Assembly (NCBI RefSeq): GCF_964199755.1
Contig: NC_133896.1
Coordinates: 91,682,215 to 91,746,214, forward strand
Length of the DNA: 64,000 nucleotides
Source: Larus michahellis
Lineage: Eukaryota; Chordata; Aves; Charadriiformes; Laridae
Direction of reading: 5' to 3'
A program made the position numbers and the translations under genes. Positions within the stretch are counted from its first letter, which is position 1; each line of letters opens with the position of its first letter. Below the pieces are notes generated by a model, which ran no database searches, had not been told where the DNA came from, and saw only the letters and a list, made by a program, of their open reading frames with translations. This document shows positions 1 through 11,215 of this stretch, in pieces.

Positions 1-1566
1 AATGTGTGGGAAATAGCCCATCAGGGGATACCAGTGAGCAGCCAGTGTTCAACCAATGCAAGAAGAGCAAATGCAATCTCAGAGAATGCCAGCAGAGAGA
101 GGGAGAGAACAAGAGAAGAGATAGTATCTTTGCTCGAGGCACCTCATCTGCACTCGCACACAGGATAAGCCCACTGGGAAGACCGCAGAGAAGGGCAGGA
201 GGACCACCAGTGGATGGAGGACCTGTGCTGCAACAGAGGAGTTTTGCTTACTTGTCAAAGCAAGGCTGTGAGGAATGTTTTGGGACGGCAGTGAGTATCC
301 TGTCTGGATTAGAGCTGTTTAAGCTAGCAGAGCTGGACACCCAGGTATCCTTTTTCCTGCCAGCTGAGGGTTTACAGTTATACTGTAAAGGGTTATTTTT
401 CTGAGGTTTTAGGCCAGAAAGGGTGGTTCTGATCATCTTGTCCTGGACTTGCACAGTCTAGAGAGTCAGCCAGAAACTGTAGATCTGTGCCTTAGATTAT
501 CCTTTACCATCAGTGCTGATTAAGGGCCAATGACGAAGAACCAGTCACGAGTCTCTCGAGCGCTACCCGCAGTGTTTTTTTTAAAAAAGGCCCATCTTTC
601 TTCTGTTCTGATGTTGCCAGTCTTCAGCCTCCAGCCACCAGGATTTACTAATAATTTGCATCAATGCTGTCACATCCCTCATCTCCAACTCAAGGCGGGT
701 TGAAGGCACCCAGCTCTTTTGCCAGGGCAAGTTCTCCCAACCTGAGGTTGCTCTGAGCCCCTGGCCTCTTCTGCACTGGAAGGGGATTTTCACTGTGGGC
801 CCTTTCCGAGAAGCTGAGTGGAAGGCTACTCACAAAAGAAGTGCCTCATCAGCAAAGAGAAACTCTGAAGGAGGAATTTGCCATGTAATTCATTTGCAGA
901 GAAACTGTATAAAAACAGCAGAGAAACTATATGACTTGTTTGCACACGTTTTTTTCCAGTGGCATGCTGGGGAGCGATCAGTGCTGGCCTGGTCTTTGGG
1001 ATGTGATAAAGGCAAGGCAGAGTTTTCAGAAGACAAGATACTGGAACAAATGAAGGACAGTAAGTTGCCAGAAGCAGACAGCCGAGGTGTGAGGGCTGAG
1101 CCAGCAACAGATCTGCATCGAGATTGGCATCTGGGGACCAGCAGGCATTTTTGCAGAACAGGAGACTCTGTTACATCAAAGCATCCAGATAAGGAATAAG
1201 AGAGAGGACACCTACAAAAGCCTGGACATTAACCCTCCTCTATTACAACGTGGCTTGATCTCTGCAGGAATAAACAAGAAGCTTTTCAAGGCTGGGCTGT
1301 GATTGTCTCCTAGGAGGTTTTATCCCTCCTCTCAAGTGTCTGACCTGCCCCCAGACGAATGCCACAGTTAGCCAGACCTGCTGATGCCTAGGTTACAGCT
1401 TTCACTAGATGTCCCTGACACTCTGATCTGGCTGCCCGAGTCCCATTCTTCCTCTGGCCACGGTGTCCCTGAGACATTTCACTGCTGTCTCTAGGGTACG
1501 TAGGGGAAGGTCAAATAAGTGATGTCGTACAGGAAAACTAACGGAAATGGTGTGATGGACACTTAC
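1..1566. other. LAG3 3' region; cytoplasmic exon not identified
   Basis: This should be intron 7 of LAG3 and perhaps the last exon. I searched the minus strand for a tail resembling RRFSALE, KIEELE or a Glu-Pro repeat behind an acceptor and found none. The purine-rich plus-strand tract at 93-120 could act as a pyrimidine tract on the minus strand, but nothing convincing follows it. The exon may lie beyond the left edge. Confidence 0.5.
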
Positions 1567-1682
1567 CCTTTTTTGTAGGGCCAGAGCCAGGACACAGACC
1601 GTAAGCAGGAAGAAGAGGGTGAGCGTGAGCCCAAAAGTAACTTGCCCGCTGAAGATAGTTGGAGGGCTGGAGACTTGGGCAC
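1567..1682 (-). CDS. LAG3: LAG3 coding exon 7: stalk and transmembrane segment
   Basis: A 14-residue stalk (GAQVSSPPTIFSGQ) leads into a 22-residue hydrophobic helix, then QKR. The donor GTAAGT is in phase 0, so at least one more coding exon must follow to the left. Confidence 0.85.
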
Positions 1683-4346
1683 CTATGGGGAGGAACCACG
1701 GTTAGGAAGGAGGGGAAGGTTGATTTTACTCTGGGGGAAGGCTGGGAGTGCACAAAGAGAAGCAAACTGGAAAAGGGTTCAGGGAACTGGAAGGAGAAAC
1801 AGGAGGAACTGGTGAGAGATAAGGTGGGATATCAAGAAGATGGGATCCAAGCGGTCAAAGGGGAGAAGGAAGGGGTGAGGCTGAGAGGGGAAAGGGCACC
1901 AGGACATGGAACAGGGCGAGAAGAAGGGGTGGGTTACAGATCCATGGGGGACAGTACCTGTGATCTGCAGCTCATACTGCACTGCTCCCAGTCTGCCTTC
2001 TGGGCCATATACACTGCATTCCCATGTGCCCGTATCCTTTTGTGACACTTGGGGTATTTCCAAGGTAGGACCCATCTGGGACCTATGGCCCTCAAGGTTA
2101 CGGGAGATGGCCGCAGCCAGCTTGCTGTTAGTGGGGGCTGAGTCGAGGTGCTTCCACTGGAAATGTTCATGTCCCCGGGGGTGTGTGAGGCCACAGAAGA
2201 GCAGCAAACGAGACCCCTCAGAAACTGGTCCTTGGATGCTTGGGGTGACTGTAGCAAAGGAAAAAACTATCCTCAGGAAAGACTGCAGGCAGGTCCACGT
2301 CTCTTCCCTGTCCCTCCTTCTTCTAATGCACCCCTCCTTTATTACTTCCTCTAATTTATTTTCTTTGTCTTCCTCAATCTTAGGAAGAATAATCAAGTTA
2401 CCTAAGAAACACCTTGTTTTCAGCAGAGTCCTGTGCAGTGCAATGCCCTGAATTACACCTTGTTTCCTGCTCGGGGGCGAGAACCTATGAGCAGGAGGAA
2501 CCCACACTCACTGCACTGACATGCGTGGAGGTTTGTCTGCAAGCGGTGGGGGACCCCAGAGGCGTGATTCATCTCCCTGTCTCTCCTCTCACCTGTAAAC
2601 ACTGCCAAGGTCACATCCCTGCTGATTGTCTTGCTGCCAACAGAGACAGCACAGTGGTACTGTCCTGCATCTCCTGGCCCCACTGCAGGGATATGAAGCA
2701 GGAAGGTTCTGCTGCTCGAATTCTGGGAGACGCCCCGGTCTTGCAAGTGTCCTCCTGCAAGGCGGCTCCAGTGGGCTGTCACCACGTTGATCCCAAAGGC
2801 ACTGGGAAGGTAGCTCAAGGTACATGGGAGATCAGCTGCAGAACCAGCTGCAGCATAGACCACAGGGTTGGTTGGGCCATCAAAACCTGAGGCAGAGAGA
2901 GAGGACAATGTGGGGTGGTGACTGGCCTGGGAAGTGAGGACAGGGTGGGAAGGTGGAGGCACTGGGGTTGGTCAGTCACATCAAAGGGAGCAACCTGGGG
3001 ATGCTGGAGTAGCAATGCAGAGGCTGACCTCACCTAAAATTCGCAGGTTGTATGTGGCAGAAATGATCTCATTATCGGAGTATCTGAGTTGGCAGCGCCA
3101 GGACCCCGCATCACTCGTGGCTGGCCGGAGGATGGAGAGAGCCCCATGCAAGGAGCAGAAGGTCCCGGAGGTGGGTACTGGGCGCCCATTGTGAAACCAG
3201 CGTGTCTCCACAAGGCTGGCCCGGTGGCTAGAGTTGCAGCTCAACAGAAGTGGCTCATTTTCTACCACAGGGCTGGATGGACTGATGGTTACTGCCAGAA
3301 AAAGAAAAGAGGGGGGAGACAGGGGAAGCTGTGATCATGGGGGCACTACCAAACCATCTCTTTGTACCCCTCCTGTCCTAGCCTTGTCCCTTGGGCATCT
3401 GTCTCTCCAGAGCAGAGAGCAGACAGCAGGAAGCTGTGCGCTTTCGGGAGGCTGCTGCCTGTACTCTAACCTGCCCTGGCAAACACAGTATCCCCCCCTG
3501 TCCCACCCTTACAACCTCCCCAGACTTAAAATCGACATTCTCCAGGGTTTCCGTCTTCTCCTACCTGTGATTACCCCCAGCTCCACCTGGCAGCTCTGGA
3601 CCTCCGTGTCATATGCTACTAGTGCCTCATACAGCCCGGCATCCTCGCTCCGGACCGGGTTGATTCGCAGGGAGAAATTGCCATTGCGTAAGGCAGAGTC
3701 CTGGACTGACACCCGGGGCCTCATGGGCAGCGCTGTCTTCCGGAGGCCGGAGTACCCCACCTCCAGCACCACGTGTGGCTCCTGGTGGGCGCTGGGAGCA
3801 GGAGAAGTGAGCGGCTTGTGCCAGAGGCAAAGGTGAGATCAAGAGTGGGGGGGGCAGGAAGGAGGGAATGTGGGGAAGGAGAAAGGGGGCTCAAAGTGCC
3901 TCCCACCCTTCCCAGTCCCCACAAGGACATAAATCTGGCGTACCTTCCCCCCTGCCGCTTCCACAGCACGGATGTCTTGTCAGGCAGCTGCTGCCAGCTC
4001 TTCCGGACCTTTCTGGGTCTGAGGTGGCAAGGCAGGATGGCTGAACTCCCCTCTCTGGCCCACACTTTCTGCTCCCTTCTTTCCCCTTCTGCTACTCCTG
4101 GTAGTATGTGGCCAGCTGTAAGGAGATGGAGAGTTGAGCAAAGGGTAAGACTCACGGAGCAATACCTGGCCATCTTCAGTGGGCTTAGAAGGGCACAAAT
4201 TCTCCCTTCCAGACCTGTCAGGGACCAAGTAACACCCAGACCCAGCTTACCGAGCTACTTTGCCCTCCCTGATATGTTCAGCCCCTCTTACCATTGAAAG
4301 CCGGCAGGGTGAAGGTGAGGAACAGCACCAGGGACACCGGCCTCAT
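1567..4346 (-). CDS. LAG3: LAG3, lymphocyte activation gene 3 (CD223), seven exons, 3' incomplete
   Basis: This is a type I membrane receptor of activated T cells that binds MHC class II and dampens signalling (known for the family). Exons on the minus strand are 4292-4346, 3944-4115, 3565-3791, 3034-3291, 2593-2886, 1958-2248 and 1567-1682; all have GT-AG borders and they join in frame to 471 codons. Order of parts: signal peptide (residues 1 to about 19), V-type D1 (about 30-150, Cys48, Trp70), C2-type D2 (to 237), D3 (to 335), D4 (to 432), a short connecting stalk, and a transmembrane helix (447-468) ending in QKR. LAG3 rather than CD4 is supported by VWAREG in D1, DAGLYEA with a following SCQVEL strand, YNLRILG closing D2, and the W-x-x-LD pattern in D4, all of which align with human LAG3, and by PTMS lying next door. 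The D1 extra loop is short. The cytoplasmic exon (KIEELE-type motif expected) was not found in 1-1566. Confidence 0.88.
1958..2248 (-). CDS. LAG3: LAG3 coding exon 6: Ig domain D4
   Basis: The exon is 291 nt, phase 1 to 1. It begins VTPSIQGP, continues with RLLLFCGL and an FQWKHLD core, and closes with DTGTWECSVYG and YELQIT. This is the most LAG3-like domain by eye (human has the same W-x-x-LD pattern). Confidence 0.9.
2593..2886 (-). CDS. LAG3: LAG3 coding exon 5: Ig domain D3
   Basis: The exon is 294 nt, phase 1 to 1. It contains ADLPCTLSYL, the VTAHWSRL core, a QNSSS sequon and GDAGQYHCAVSV, and ends in TLAVFT before a GTGAGA donor. Confidence 0.9.
3034..3291 (-). CDS. LAG3: LAG3 coding exon 4: Ig domain D2
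   Basis: One whole C2-type domain with phase 1 at both ends. It contains LLLSCNSS (B-strand cysteine and a sequon), the ETRWFHNG core tryptophan, SDAGSWRCQL and the terminal YNLRIL strand. Confidence 0.9.
3565..3791 (-). CDS. LAG3: LAG3 coding exon 3: second half of D1
   Basis: The acceptor follows a pyrimidine-rich tract ending CTCCCAG. The exon encodes an NFSLRI strand with an N-glycosylation sequon, the SEDAGLYEA motif and the closing SCQVEL strand. The donor is GTAGGA, phase 1. Confidence 0.88.
3944..4115 (-). CDS. LAG3: LAG3 coding exon 2: first half of D1
   Basis: The acceptor is CTTACAG. The exon encodes residues 19-75 with the B-strand cysteine (ILPC) and the core tryptophan (VLWKR). 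It ends in phase 2 at a GTACGC donor, so the intron falls inside the V domain. Confidence 0.85.
4292..4346 (-). CDS. LAG3: LAG3 coding exon 1: start codon and signal peptide
   Basis: The ATG at 4346-4344 is followed by a hydrophobic leader (MRPVSLVLFLTF). The exon ends in phase 1 at a GTAAGAG donor. I chose this start because it gives a good signal peptide that splices in frame to D1. Confidence 0.85.
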
Positions 4347-4548
4347 GGTGGCATCCAGGAGAGGCGAGGGGCTGCGCCTTCCCACTTGGGTCCGTGCTTG
4401 ATCAAGTCAGAAGCTTTGAGAGATCAGCAAAAATGAGGCATGGGCAAAGGAGATCTTTGAGTGGATGGACCAAGGGCGGGGTGTCAGCTGGACGTGCTTG
4501 CTCTCGTGCTCTCTCTCTCTCTCTGATCAAAGTATTTCCCTAGATGCC

Positions 4549-4554
4549 TTTATA
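4549..4554 (-). promoter_or_regulatory. Probable TATA box of LAG3
   Basis: On the minus strand the sequence reads CCAATATAAAGGC about 200 nt before the LAG3 ATG, giving a TATAAA in the right position for transcription start near 4520 and a 5' UTR of about 175 nt. A CRE-like GTGACGCA lies just upstream at 4595-4602, and a CT/GA tract at 4509-4524 lies near the predicted start. The absence of a CpG island fits an inducible gene. Start site inferred. Confidence 0.5.
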
Positions 4555-4609
4555 TTGGAGGCGGGCAGCTAATTTCCTCATATCACTAAGAATATGCGTC
4601 ACGACCAAG

Positions 4610-7600
4610 AAACAAGTGTAAGTCTGAGGCACGTGAAGGCAGAACTGAAGCCAGTGAGAGAGGGGAGGGAGGGACCCGAGACACTGCTCTAAGCACCTTT
4701 TAGTGGAAATTCTTTGGGTCGCTGTTGTTTTTCTTACAAGTTTCGCTTCTACATAGACAGTGGAAAAAGTGTAGAAGACACTTCCCAGCAAGTGCCCTTC
4801 ATGTTTTTCTTTCATCTCTTGCCTTTTTTGGTTTCATCTTTCCGCCTCTTACAGCTTCTCTCTAATTGTTTCAGGGCTTTTGAGAACATGTTGGCCTTTT
4901 TTCTGCTGTTCTTTTTTTGTTGTTTTTGTTTTGGGTTTTTTTTCCTTCTTTAATCCTTCAGATGTGCTGATTTTTCGGCTTTTTCTCATTGGTCAGTTCA
5001 AAGGCAGGAAAAGGTCTATGGTGACCTCCAATCAGGGCACATGTAACCCATCAATCCATAGCCCAGTGGCAACGTGGGACAAAGCTGAGGTGGTCTGAGG
5101 AGACAGAGAGGAGCATCCAGGAGAAGCGACCAGCACTGAGAAGAGGGGCTGTGTGCTGTGGCACTGTGAGGGGGTGCGAGGAAGGGACCCTCCTCCTCCA
5201 GCCGCAGTGGGGAAAACCCACCTGAGCTTGTGCGCTGAGGGGGGCTCATTCTAGCTCCAATGTAGCTGCTGAGCTTTTCATAGGGTTATACATTTCCATC
5301 TGCGTGCCTCATCCTGGGGCCCCTTTTGCCTCAGAGAACCCCCACTGTTGTGGCTCACACTTTCCAGCAACCCACTGGCTCTGACTCTTTTGGACTTAAT
5401 CAGCCCTTCATGATGGGTGTCAGACACCTGAGCCCCTCGGTGGTGGCTTGAGGGCTGGGCTGGGGCTTTTCCTGGGGGTGAGGGAAGGGAGGTGACTCAG
5501 AGTGGCCACTTCTTCACTGTGGAGGGATCCTTGCTCGCTCTCTCGTTTTCCTCAGCTGGGTGGTTGAAGGTGGAGGATAAAAGAGAGCAAGGGGTACGCC
5601 TCGCTTCAGCAGCTCCCTGTTGTGGTGGTGGCTCTCGCCTCTTTTATCACATGTGGCTCTTCAACCTCCTGAGGAGTGGGATTGGTGTACGGGAACCTGG
5701 TGCAACCTTGTGTGCCTTGATGTCCCCAGGGGACTGCTTTGCAGACATCCTTCGTGTCCTCTGTGTTCTGCAGCCCATGGGATCGCATGAGAGAGGAAGG
5801 GAGAAGAGAAGATGGGGGAGAACTTGTGACGGTTGGCGGGAGGTGTTTTTTTTTCCTACTGTTGAAGAAAAACAGTTTGTGGTGCCCAGTCCAAGCAGAA
5901 AGCATCAACCACTCTTTCCCCTGAATCAGCACTGCGAGAATGGTGTGAGCGTGTGGGTGAACGCGCGCGAGAGAGATGGAACCGTGGTGGGGAGACACTT
6001 ACAGCTCCGCAGCCCAGTGCCGTCTGCTCCCCCACCCCTGGCTTCGCCCAGAGGACACACCGAGCTCACTGCTCTCCCCCTCCACCCCGACCCGCTCCAC
6101 ACTCTGAGCCTCAGTGGCCGGCCACTATTCTCCTCTAGTCCCCAAAATTACCCTTAACTGAGCCCGTGCTCTAGGAAATGCTTCTTCCTTATAAGAACCG
6201 TCTGCTTTCCACGAGGTGGTCATGAGGGATGGATGGAGAGCCCAGGAAAGTGACAGGAGCTACCTGGCACCGGGGGGCTTTTGGGCCAAGGGGTTAGTTA
6301 TTTTGCTGAGTGAGCATGTTGTGAAATGAAGGTTTTGACGGCACTGTTTTACTCAGCACCGGGCTATCTTTAGCAAAGACACCTGTGACGTTTCTCTCTA
6401 ACGACCCATTTTAAATGCTGACTCCCTTGAATGTCATTGTCGTCATCTCCCAGAACAGGACCCTGCCACACAAATAACAGTGACCGGAGCAAGATCAGCA
6501 CGGGGGCATCTTCTCAGAACTGCCTGCGTGCATCCCCCCGGCAGAGGGGCCGACAGAGACGTGTGGGAGTCTGGCAGAGCCATGGGGAACAAGGGGCAGG
6601 CTGTGACAGGAGCAGCCCAGGACGGGGTTTAGAAGAAGCCCAGCTCACTAAATACTCCTTTGTCCGTGTTAGGCATTAACGAGCTTCAGCCAGGTTCCAG
6701 ACTTACCCGCAGCAGTCACCTTGCGCGCAACCTTACCACATTGCTTTTCTTGTCTCTCTTGGCATGTCTTATGGGTGCAAGCTACACTTAACAAGAAAAA
6801 TAGGAATAGAAAACACTATTCTGCAGCGTCATTGAGTTAGTCTTGCTGAAGGAATTTTCCGTTGCATTTCCAGATTTCTATGATACCATGTTTTTCTGTG
6901 AGTGATTCCATTTTCATGTTCTGGTCCTTACAAGCATCAGGTCTGAAGCTAATCATAATCTACTGCTTCGTGCTGACTTTTTGAGGTGCTCTATCGTTTA
7001 TTTGCAGACCTTTGACTGACCTAAGAAATTGCGCTGTGACTGGAAGGCTGGGTTATCAGCTGTGCAACTTGAGATCAGCTGGTCTGGGTGTTCCTGAGAT
7101 AGGGTTCTCACCAAAAGGACCTCATTTAAAACGTCCTGACTGCTGTTTGCCCAGAGCTAAAGCAAACATAACAGGCAAAAAGAAGTTACTTACTAATAAG
7201 AGATAACTAATAACTTTGTGGCAAGGGACTGTGAACAAAAAGCAGCCACGCCTGGGGAGACAGAAGGAAAGGTCTGGCAGGGGATGTAGTGTGAGCAAAG
7301 GCTGGTTAGTACTCAACAGGCACCTGGACAGGCAATGGGGTTTCCAGGGGTGAGACTGGGATTAACTGAGTCTTCTGGCACTGACCGGGAAGCTCAGAGA
7401 GCTAAAACAGAGCTAAACTCAGCTCCAGAGGGGAAGTAACAGAGCTGCCCTTCTCTGGGTGCTAGGGACGGATGCAGTGGTTCCCAGGTCAACACCTTGT
7501 GCCTGTGGAGGAGCCAAGCAGCAGGACCCTGAACCAGAAAGAGCCGGTGGCCACCATTTACCAGGCTTTGTGTGAGATGCACAATGCGGAAATGCATCGA

Positions 7601-10570
7601 AATAGGCACCCCTGAGGTAGAGGGATGCAAATCAGTCTTCCCCCACAAAGGGTCATGATGATTTCTACCAAGGCACTGTCCCTGAGATCGATATGAAGTT
7701 GCTCAACTTCTCTAAGTCCAGGATGGGTACCAAATGTGCTTCCTTTCTCGTGGGAGAAAGCGGTTGCTCCAGCCTTCTGTCCCTCTGTGATGCCTGGAAG
7801 CAGCATGTTGTCTTCCCAGGGCCAGCGTACCCTGCACATCAGAGAGTGGTCTTAGAGGAGGCACCCATTTATCCAAGCTGACAGATCCCAGAAAGGGCTG
7901 AGGAGAAGAGGATTACAAAAGTGAAAGTTCACATCGCCCAGTAGATCTTGGCAAAACCAAAATGTGACTCCGCAGAAGTGCCTGGAGGAAGAAGAGTGGC
8001 TGTCTGCCTCACGTTTATTGGGAGGCTCTTTACTTTTGAAAAGGTCCTTTTTAGTGGATTTGCTGAATGGGCAATGCCTGGGACACCACAGTTCTCTGAT
8101 GTGGAGCTGAGGGCAGTCTAGCGGTGGCCTGCTTCCCAGAATCCCATGGGAACACCTTTAGGAAAGCATAGCTTTACGGAGCCTTTGGACAAATCTGCAG
8201 TTTCTTTCTTTACAGTTCTAAAAGGTGAGTGACCTTTGTGTGACAATCCTGAGCAGATAGCTGAATATCCCAGAGAAACCTGAATTAGAAAGTCAGGAAC
8301 AACACTGGAGGGTGCTGACTGAAGCTGTGGGCTGCATTTCTGCTAAAAAAAACCCAACCTAGTGATTTAATCACTGAAGAGAATCTGCAGCATTCATGGG
8401 CATATTTGGCAGCTAGCATCTTGTGTCTGGCCAGCATTAGCTGTAGAGGAGTGTGTAACTGTTCTCTTTCACAAGGTCTCCAGATCCCTGCTGTAGAAGA
8501 GATGGGAGGCTGCAGGATCCTCTTTGGATATCCACAACTACCTGTGGAGACAGTGATGGATACTAGTACCTTGGCCAATATTTAGTTAAGCAACATCTTT
8601 GATGCTGCAGGATGTCTTTGATGCCACAGCCTTTGTGTTTTGCAACAGAGAGGGTGAGGTGGATCAACTACAAAAAGCCATGCAGCAGGCTAGGTTACAT
8701 TTTGACTCACTTCTCACTGCAGCGTTCACGCCATGCTTTTATTTCAATGGAAAAAAATGCGATAGCCTCCCAAATGTCCCAGGGCTGCAGGGAGTTTTCT
8801 CAAGAACAAAGAGGTACCCAGGAGCCCAAAGCATGCAAGGGATGGGGGAAGCATGCCAGCTGTGAGGAGAAAGCTCTCGGTTACAGTGACCTGAAACTGA
8901 GGTGAAGGAGTCAGGCACTGACCCGATGTGCCGCACGTCGCTGAGTGACTGGAGGAGTAGCAGAACGTTCCTAAAAGATTCCGTTGACTCAGGCATGGGC
9001 TGAATGCAACTGAGAAGTGCTCTGATAGGAGCTGAAACTTGGTCTGAGAGTGGAACTCCCAAAATATGGTCCGTTCTCCCAGGGGCAGTGAGAGAGAGAG
9101 GGTCTGATCATCTTCAGGGTTCCTGGGCCCTAGAGGGCTGGAAGATCCAGTGCCAACAGTGGAGCTGGATGACAGAAAACTGCTGGACATTGGGGTAGTC
9201 CAGAAAGCAGGTGAGGACTGGCAGAAATGGCCAGAAAACAAGACCTCTGAAAGAGCTGTCAGCACCAAGACTGGTGGTAAGTGCGGTGTCAGGACAGGCT
9301 GGGAGGATGACCCGGGACATGTAGTGAAACAAAGGCACCCAGATTTCCCCAATGGATTACACACAAGCCCCTTCTTAGGTGTGGCTTCTTCATTTGGCCA
9401 GTCTCTTGCCAGTTTTGCAGGGAGACCCTACGACTGCCTTTCCTGAGAGCTGTTTTGGCCTGGGAGGTCTGTTCTGGAGAACAGATGTGAGTTGTGTCTG
9501 CGGGTGTGAGACCTGCCAGCAGCTGATCTGCTGGGGGAGATATCAATGGTCTCCTGTGTGCCAAGAGAGAGGTAGACTGATCCAGATATGCCAGGCTTGG
9601 ATCCCCGTTGCTGCTGTTGCCCTGAACTGACAACACAGCAAGCATCCCCTCAAAGAAAAACTGCCGCAGAAGGATGTGCCTTCTGTTCATGGGGCTCGAA
9701 ACCTCTCTATGTCTTACTCTTGGCAGCAGCATGGGTCTCGCTGACACAGAAGCGGCACCTTGGACATGTTTCAGATGCTGGGGGCTGAGCACTGCACAGG
9801 GCACAGAGGGGTCTGGCTCTAGGCTCAGTCGCATGTGTCCTGAGGAGCTGTGAAAAAGCGGATCTGGTCCCTGCGCTGTGTTTTCACGGTGCGTCATGGC
9901 AGGAGAACATGAGTCTGTAGCTTATGGTACACTGGAGCTCTGGAGACTACAGGCAAATACCTTATTAATAATGAAGAATATGTAATTTCTTTTCTAGTGG
10001 GAAAGCTAGCTATAAAAAAGTTGAGGGTAACTAAAGGAGCATGTGATGCTATGAGAAATCATTTGCAGAAGAATACAATCCCCGGGAAGGTTCATGTGGA
10101 CGATGGCACAGCAAGGAAGGGGACAGTGGTGCTCCAGAATACTCCTGAAGAGAATAAAGTCTCTGATTTGGTGATCCCCAACCGCTTTGCTTTGAACAAA
10201 AATTGCTAGGGAGGGAGATGGTGCATTTTTAAACTGAAAGGGCTCATTGTAAATCAAAAGGGATTTATTTCTTTATAGTTTAGTTTTCAGCTGAATCAAT
10301 TCTCTGATGCCCATCAGTGTTGACAAAAGAGAGGCAGCAGGAGAGATGAAAGGGAAGATGGGATTGCCCCTTTCTGCAGCACTATGCATTTATGCTGGAT
10401 TAACGCAATTGTGTGACAGACTGAAATTCAGAGTGTGGTGGCAGCTGAGCTGTTTTTTCCATTTCTTCTCCATTTGGCACCTCATGGCAGGTGGCAGCCT
10501 GCATCATTTTGTAAGATAGCTTCTACAGCCCCACTAAGAAAAAACACAAAATCAAATAAACCCCCCTGCT
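4610..10570. other. Intergenic, no gene recognised
   Basis: This is the stretch upstream of LAG3. No exon with homology I recognise and no clear repeat family. There are T-rich tracts near 4900-4960. Two overlapping open frames on the minus strand at 8744-9897 are discussed as a finding, not called as genes. Confidence 0.5.
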
Positions 10571-10574
10571 AGTC

Positions 10575-11215
10575 ACTGCATCACAGGAAGATACATGTGA
10601 GAAGGGACCTCTGGGGTGGCCACTCCATCCCTCTGATCCCAGCAGGGTGACTCTCAAACTAGACTGGGTTGCTCAGGACCTGGCCCAGGCACATCCTGAA
10701 CACCTCCAATTGTGGAACTTCTCCAGCCTCTCCAAAAACCCGTTCCACTGCTGCAATACACTCACAGGAGAGGTTTTCCTTGTGTCTCATGGGAAGTTCA
10801 TGTGTTGCAACCTGTGCTCCTTGTCTCTTGCCTTTTCTCTGTGCCCCCATGAGAAAAGTCTGGCTCTGTCTTCTCTCTAACCTCCTTTGGACAGTAGCAG
10901 ACAGCAGTTAGCTCCCCCCCTTCTTCAGGCTGAACAAATGCCCCTTGTCACGTGCCATGTCATCCACCCCAAAGCCATCTTAGGGCCCTTCCCTGGACTT
11001 GCTCCAGCATGCCAACATCCCACAGTGTTGCAGACATGGTTTCTCACGTGCCATGAAGACAGGACTAATCACTGCTTGCTATGTTCTTGCTAATGAAGCC
11101 CAGCTTTTGGCTAGTGAAGAGACCTCGCTGATTCTGGAGGTACCTCCCATTCTCACCACGCTGGAAGATGACCGGCTGTCCTTATGGCACATACAACAGG
11201 CTTTGTTGGTATAAG
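10575..11215 (-). mobile_element. Degraded CR1 LINE 3' fragment
   Basis: On the plus strand this reads as the reverse complement of a CR1 3' end: an AAGGGACCTCTGG block, then GTTGCTCAGGACC, the GTTCCACTGC block, CTTCTTCAGGCTGAAC, and a final part resembling the CR1 CTGATTCTGGAGG region. Many substitutions indicate an old copy. CR1 is the main non-LTR retrotransposon of birds. Confidence 0.75.

Noticed and set aside
2148-2451. Plus-strand open frames over the LAG3 D4 and intron region
   Set aside because: Antisense shadows of the LAG3 exons with no splice or domain support.
1567-4346. Identity as CD4 instead of LAG3
   Set aside because: CD4 also has four Ig domains and lies nearby in other vertebrates, but D1, D2 and D4 motifs and direct adjacency to PTMS fit LAG3.
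9997-10209. Plus-strand open frame of 70 codons rich in Lys
   Set aside because: Looked briefly like a small basic protein, but no family match, no promoter or splice context, and such lengths are expected by chance.
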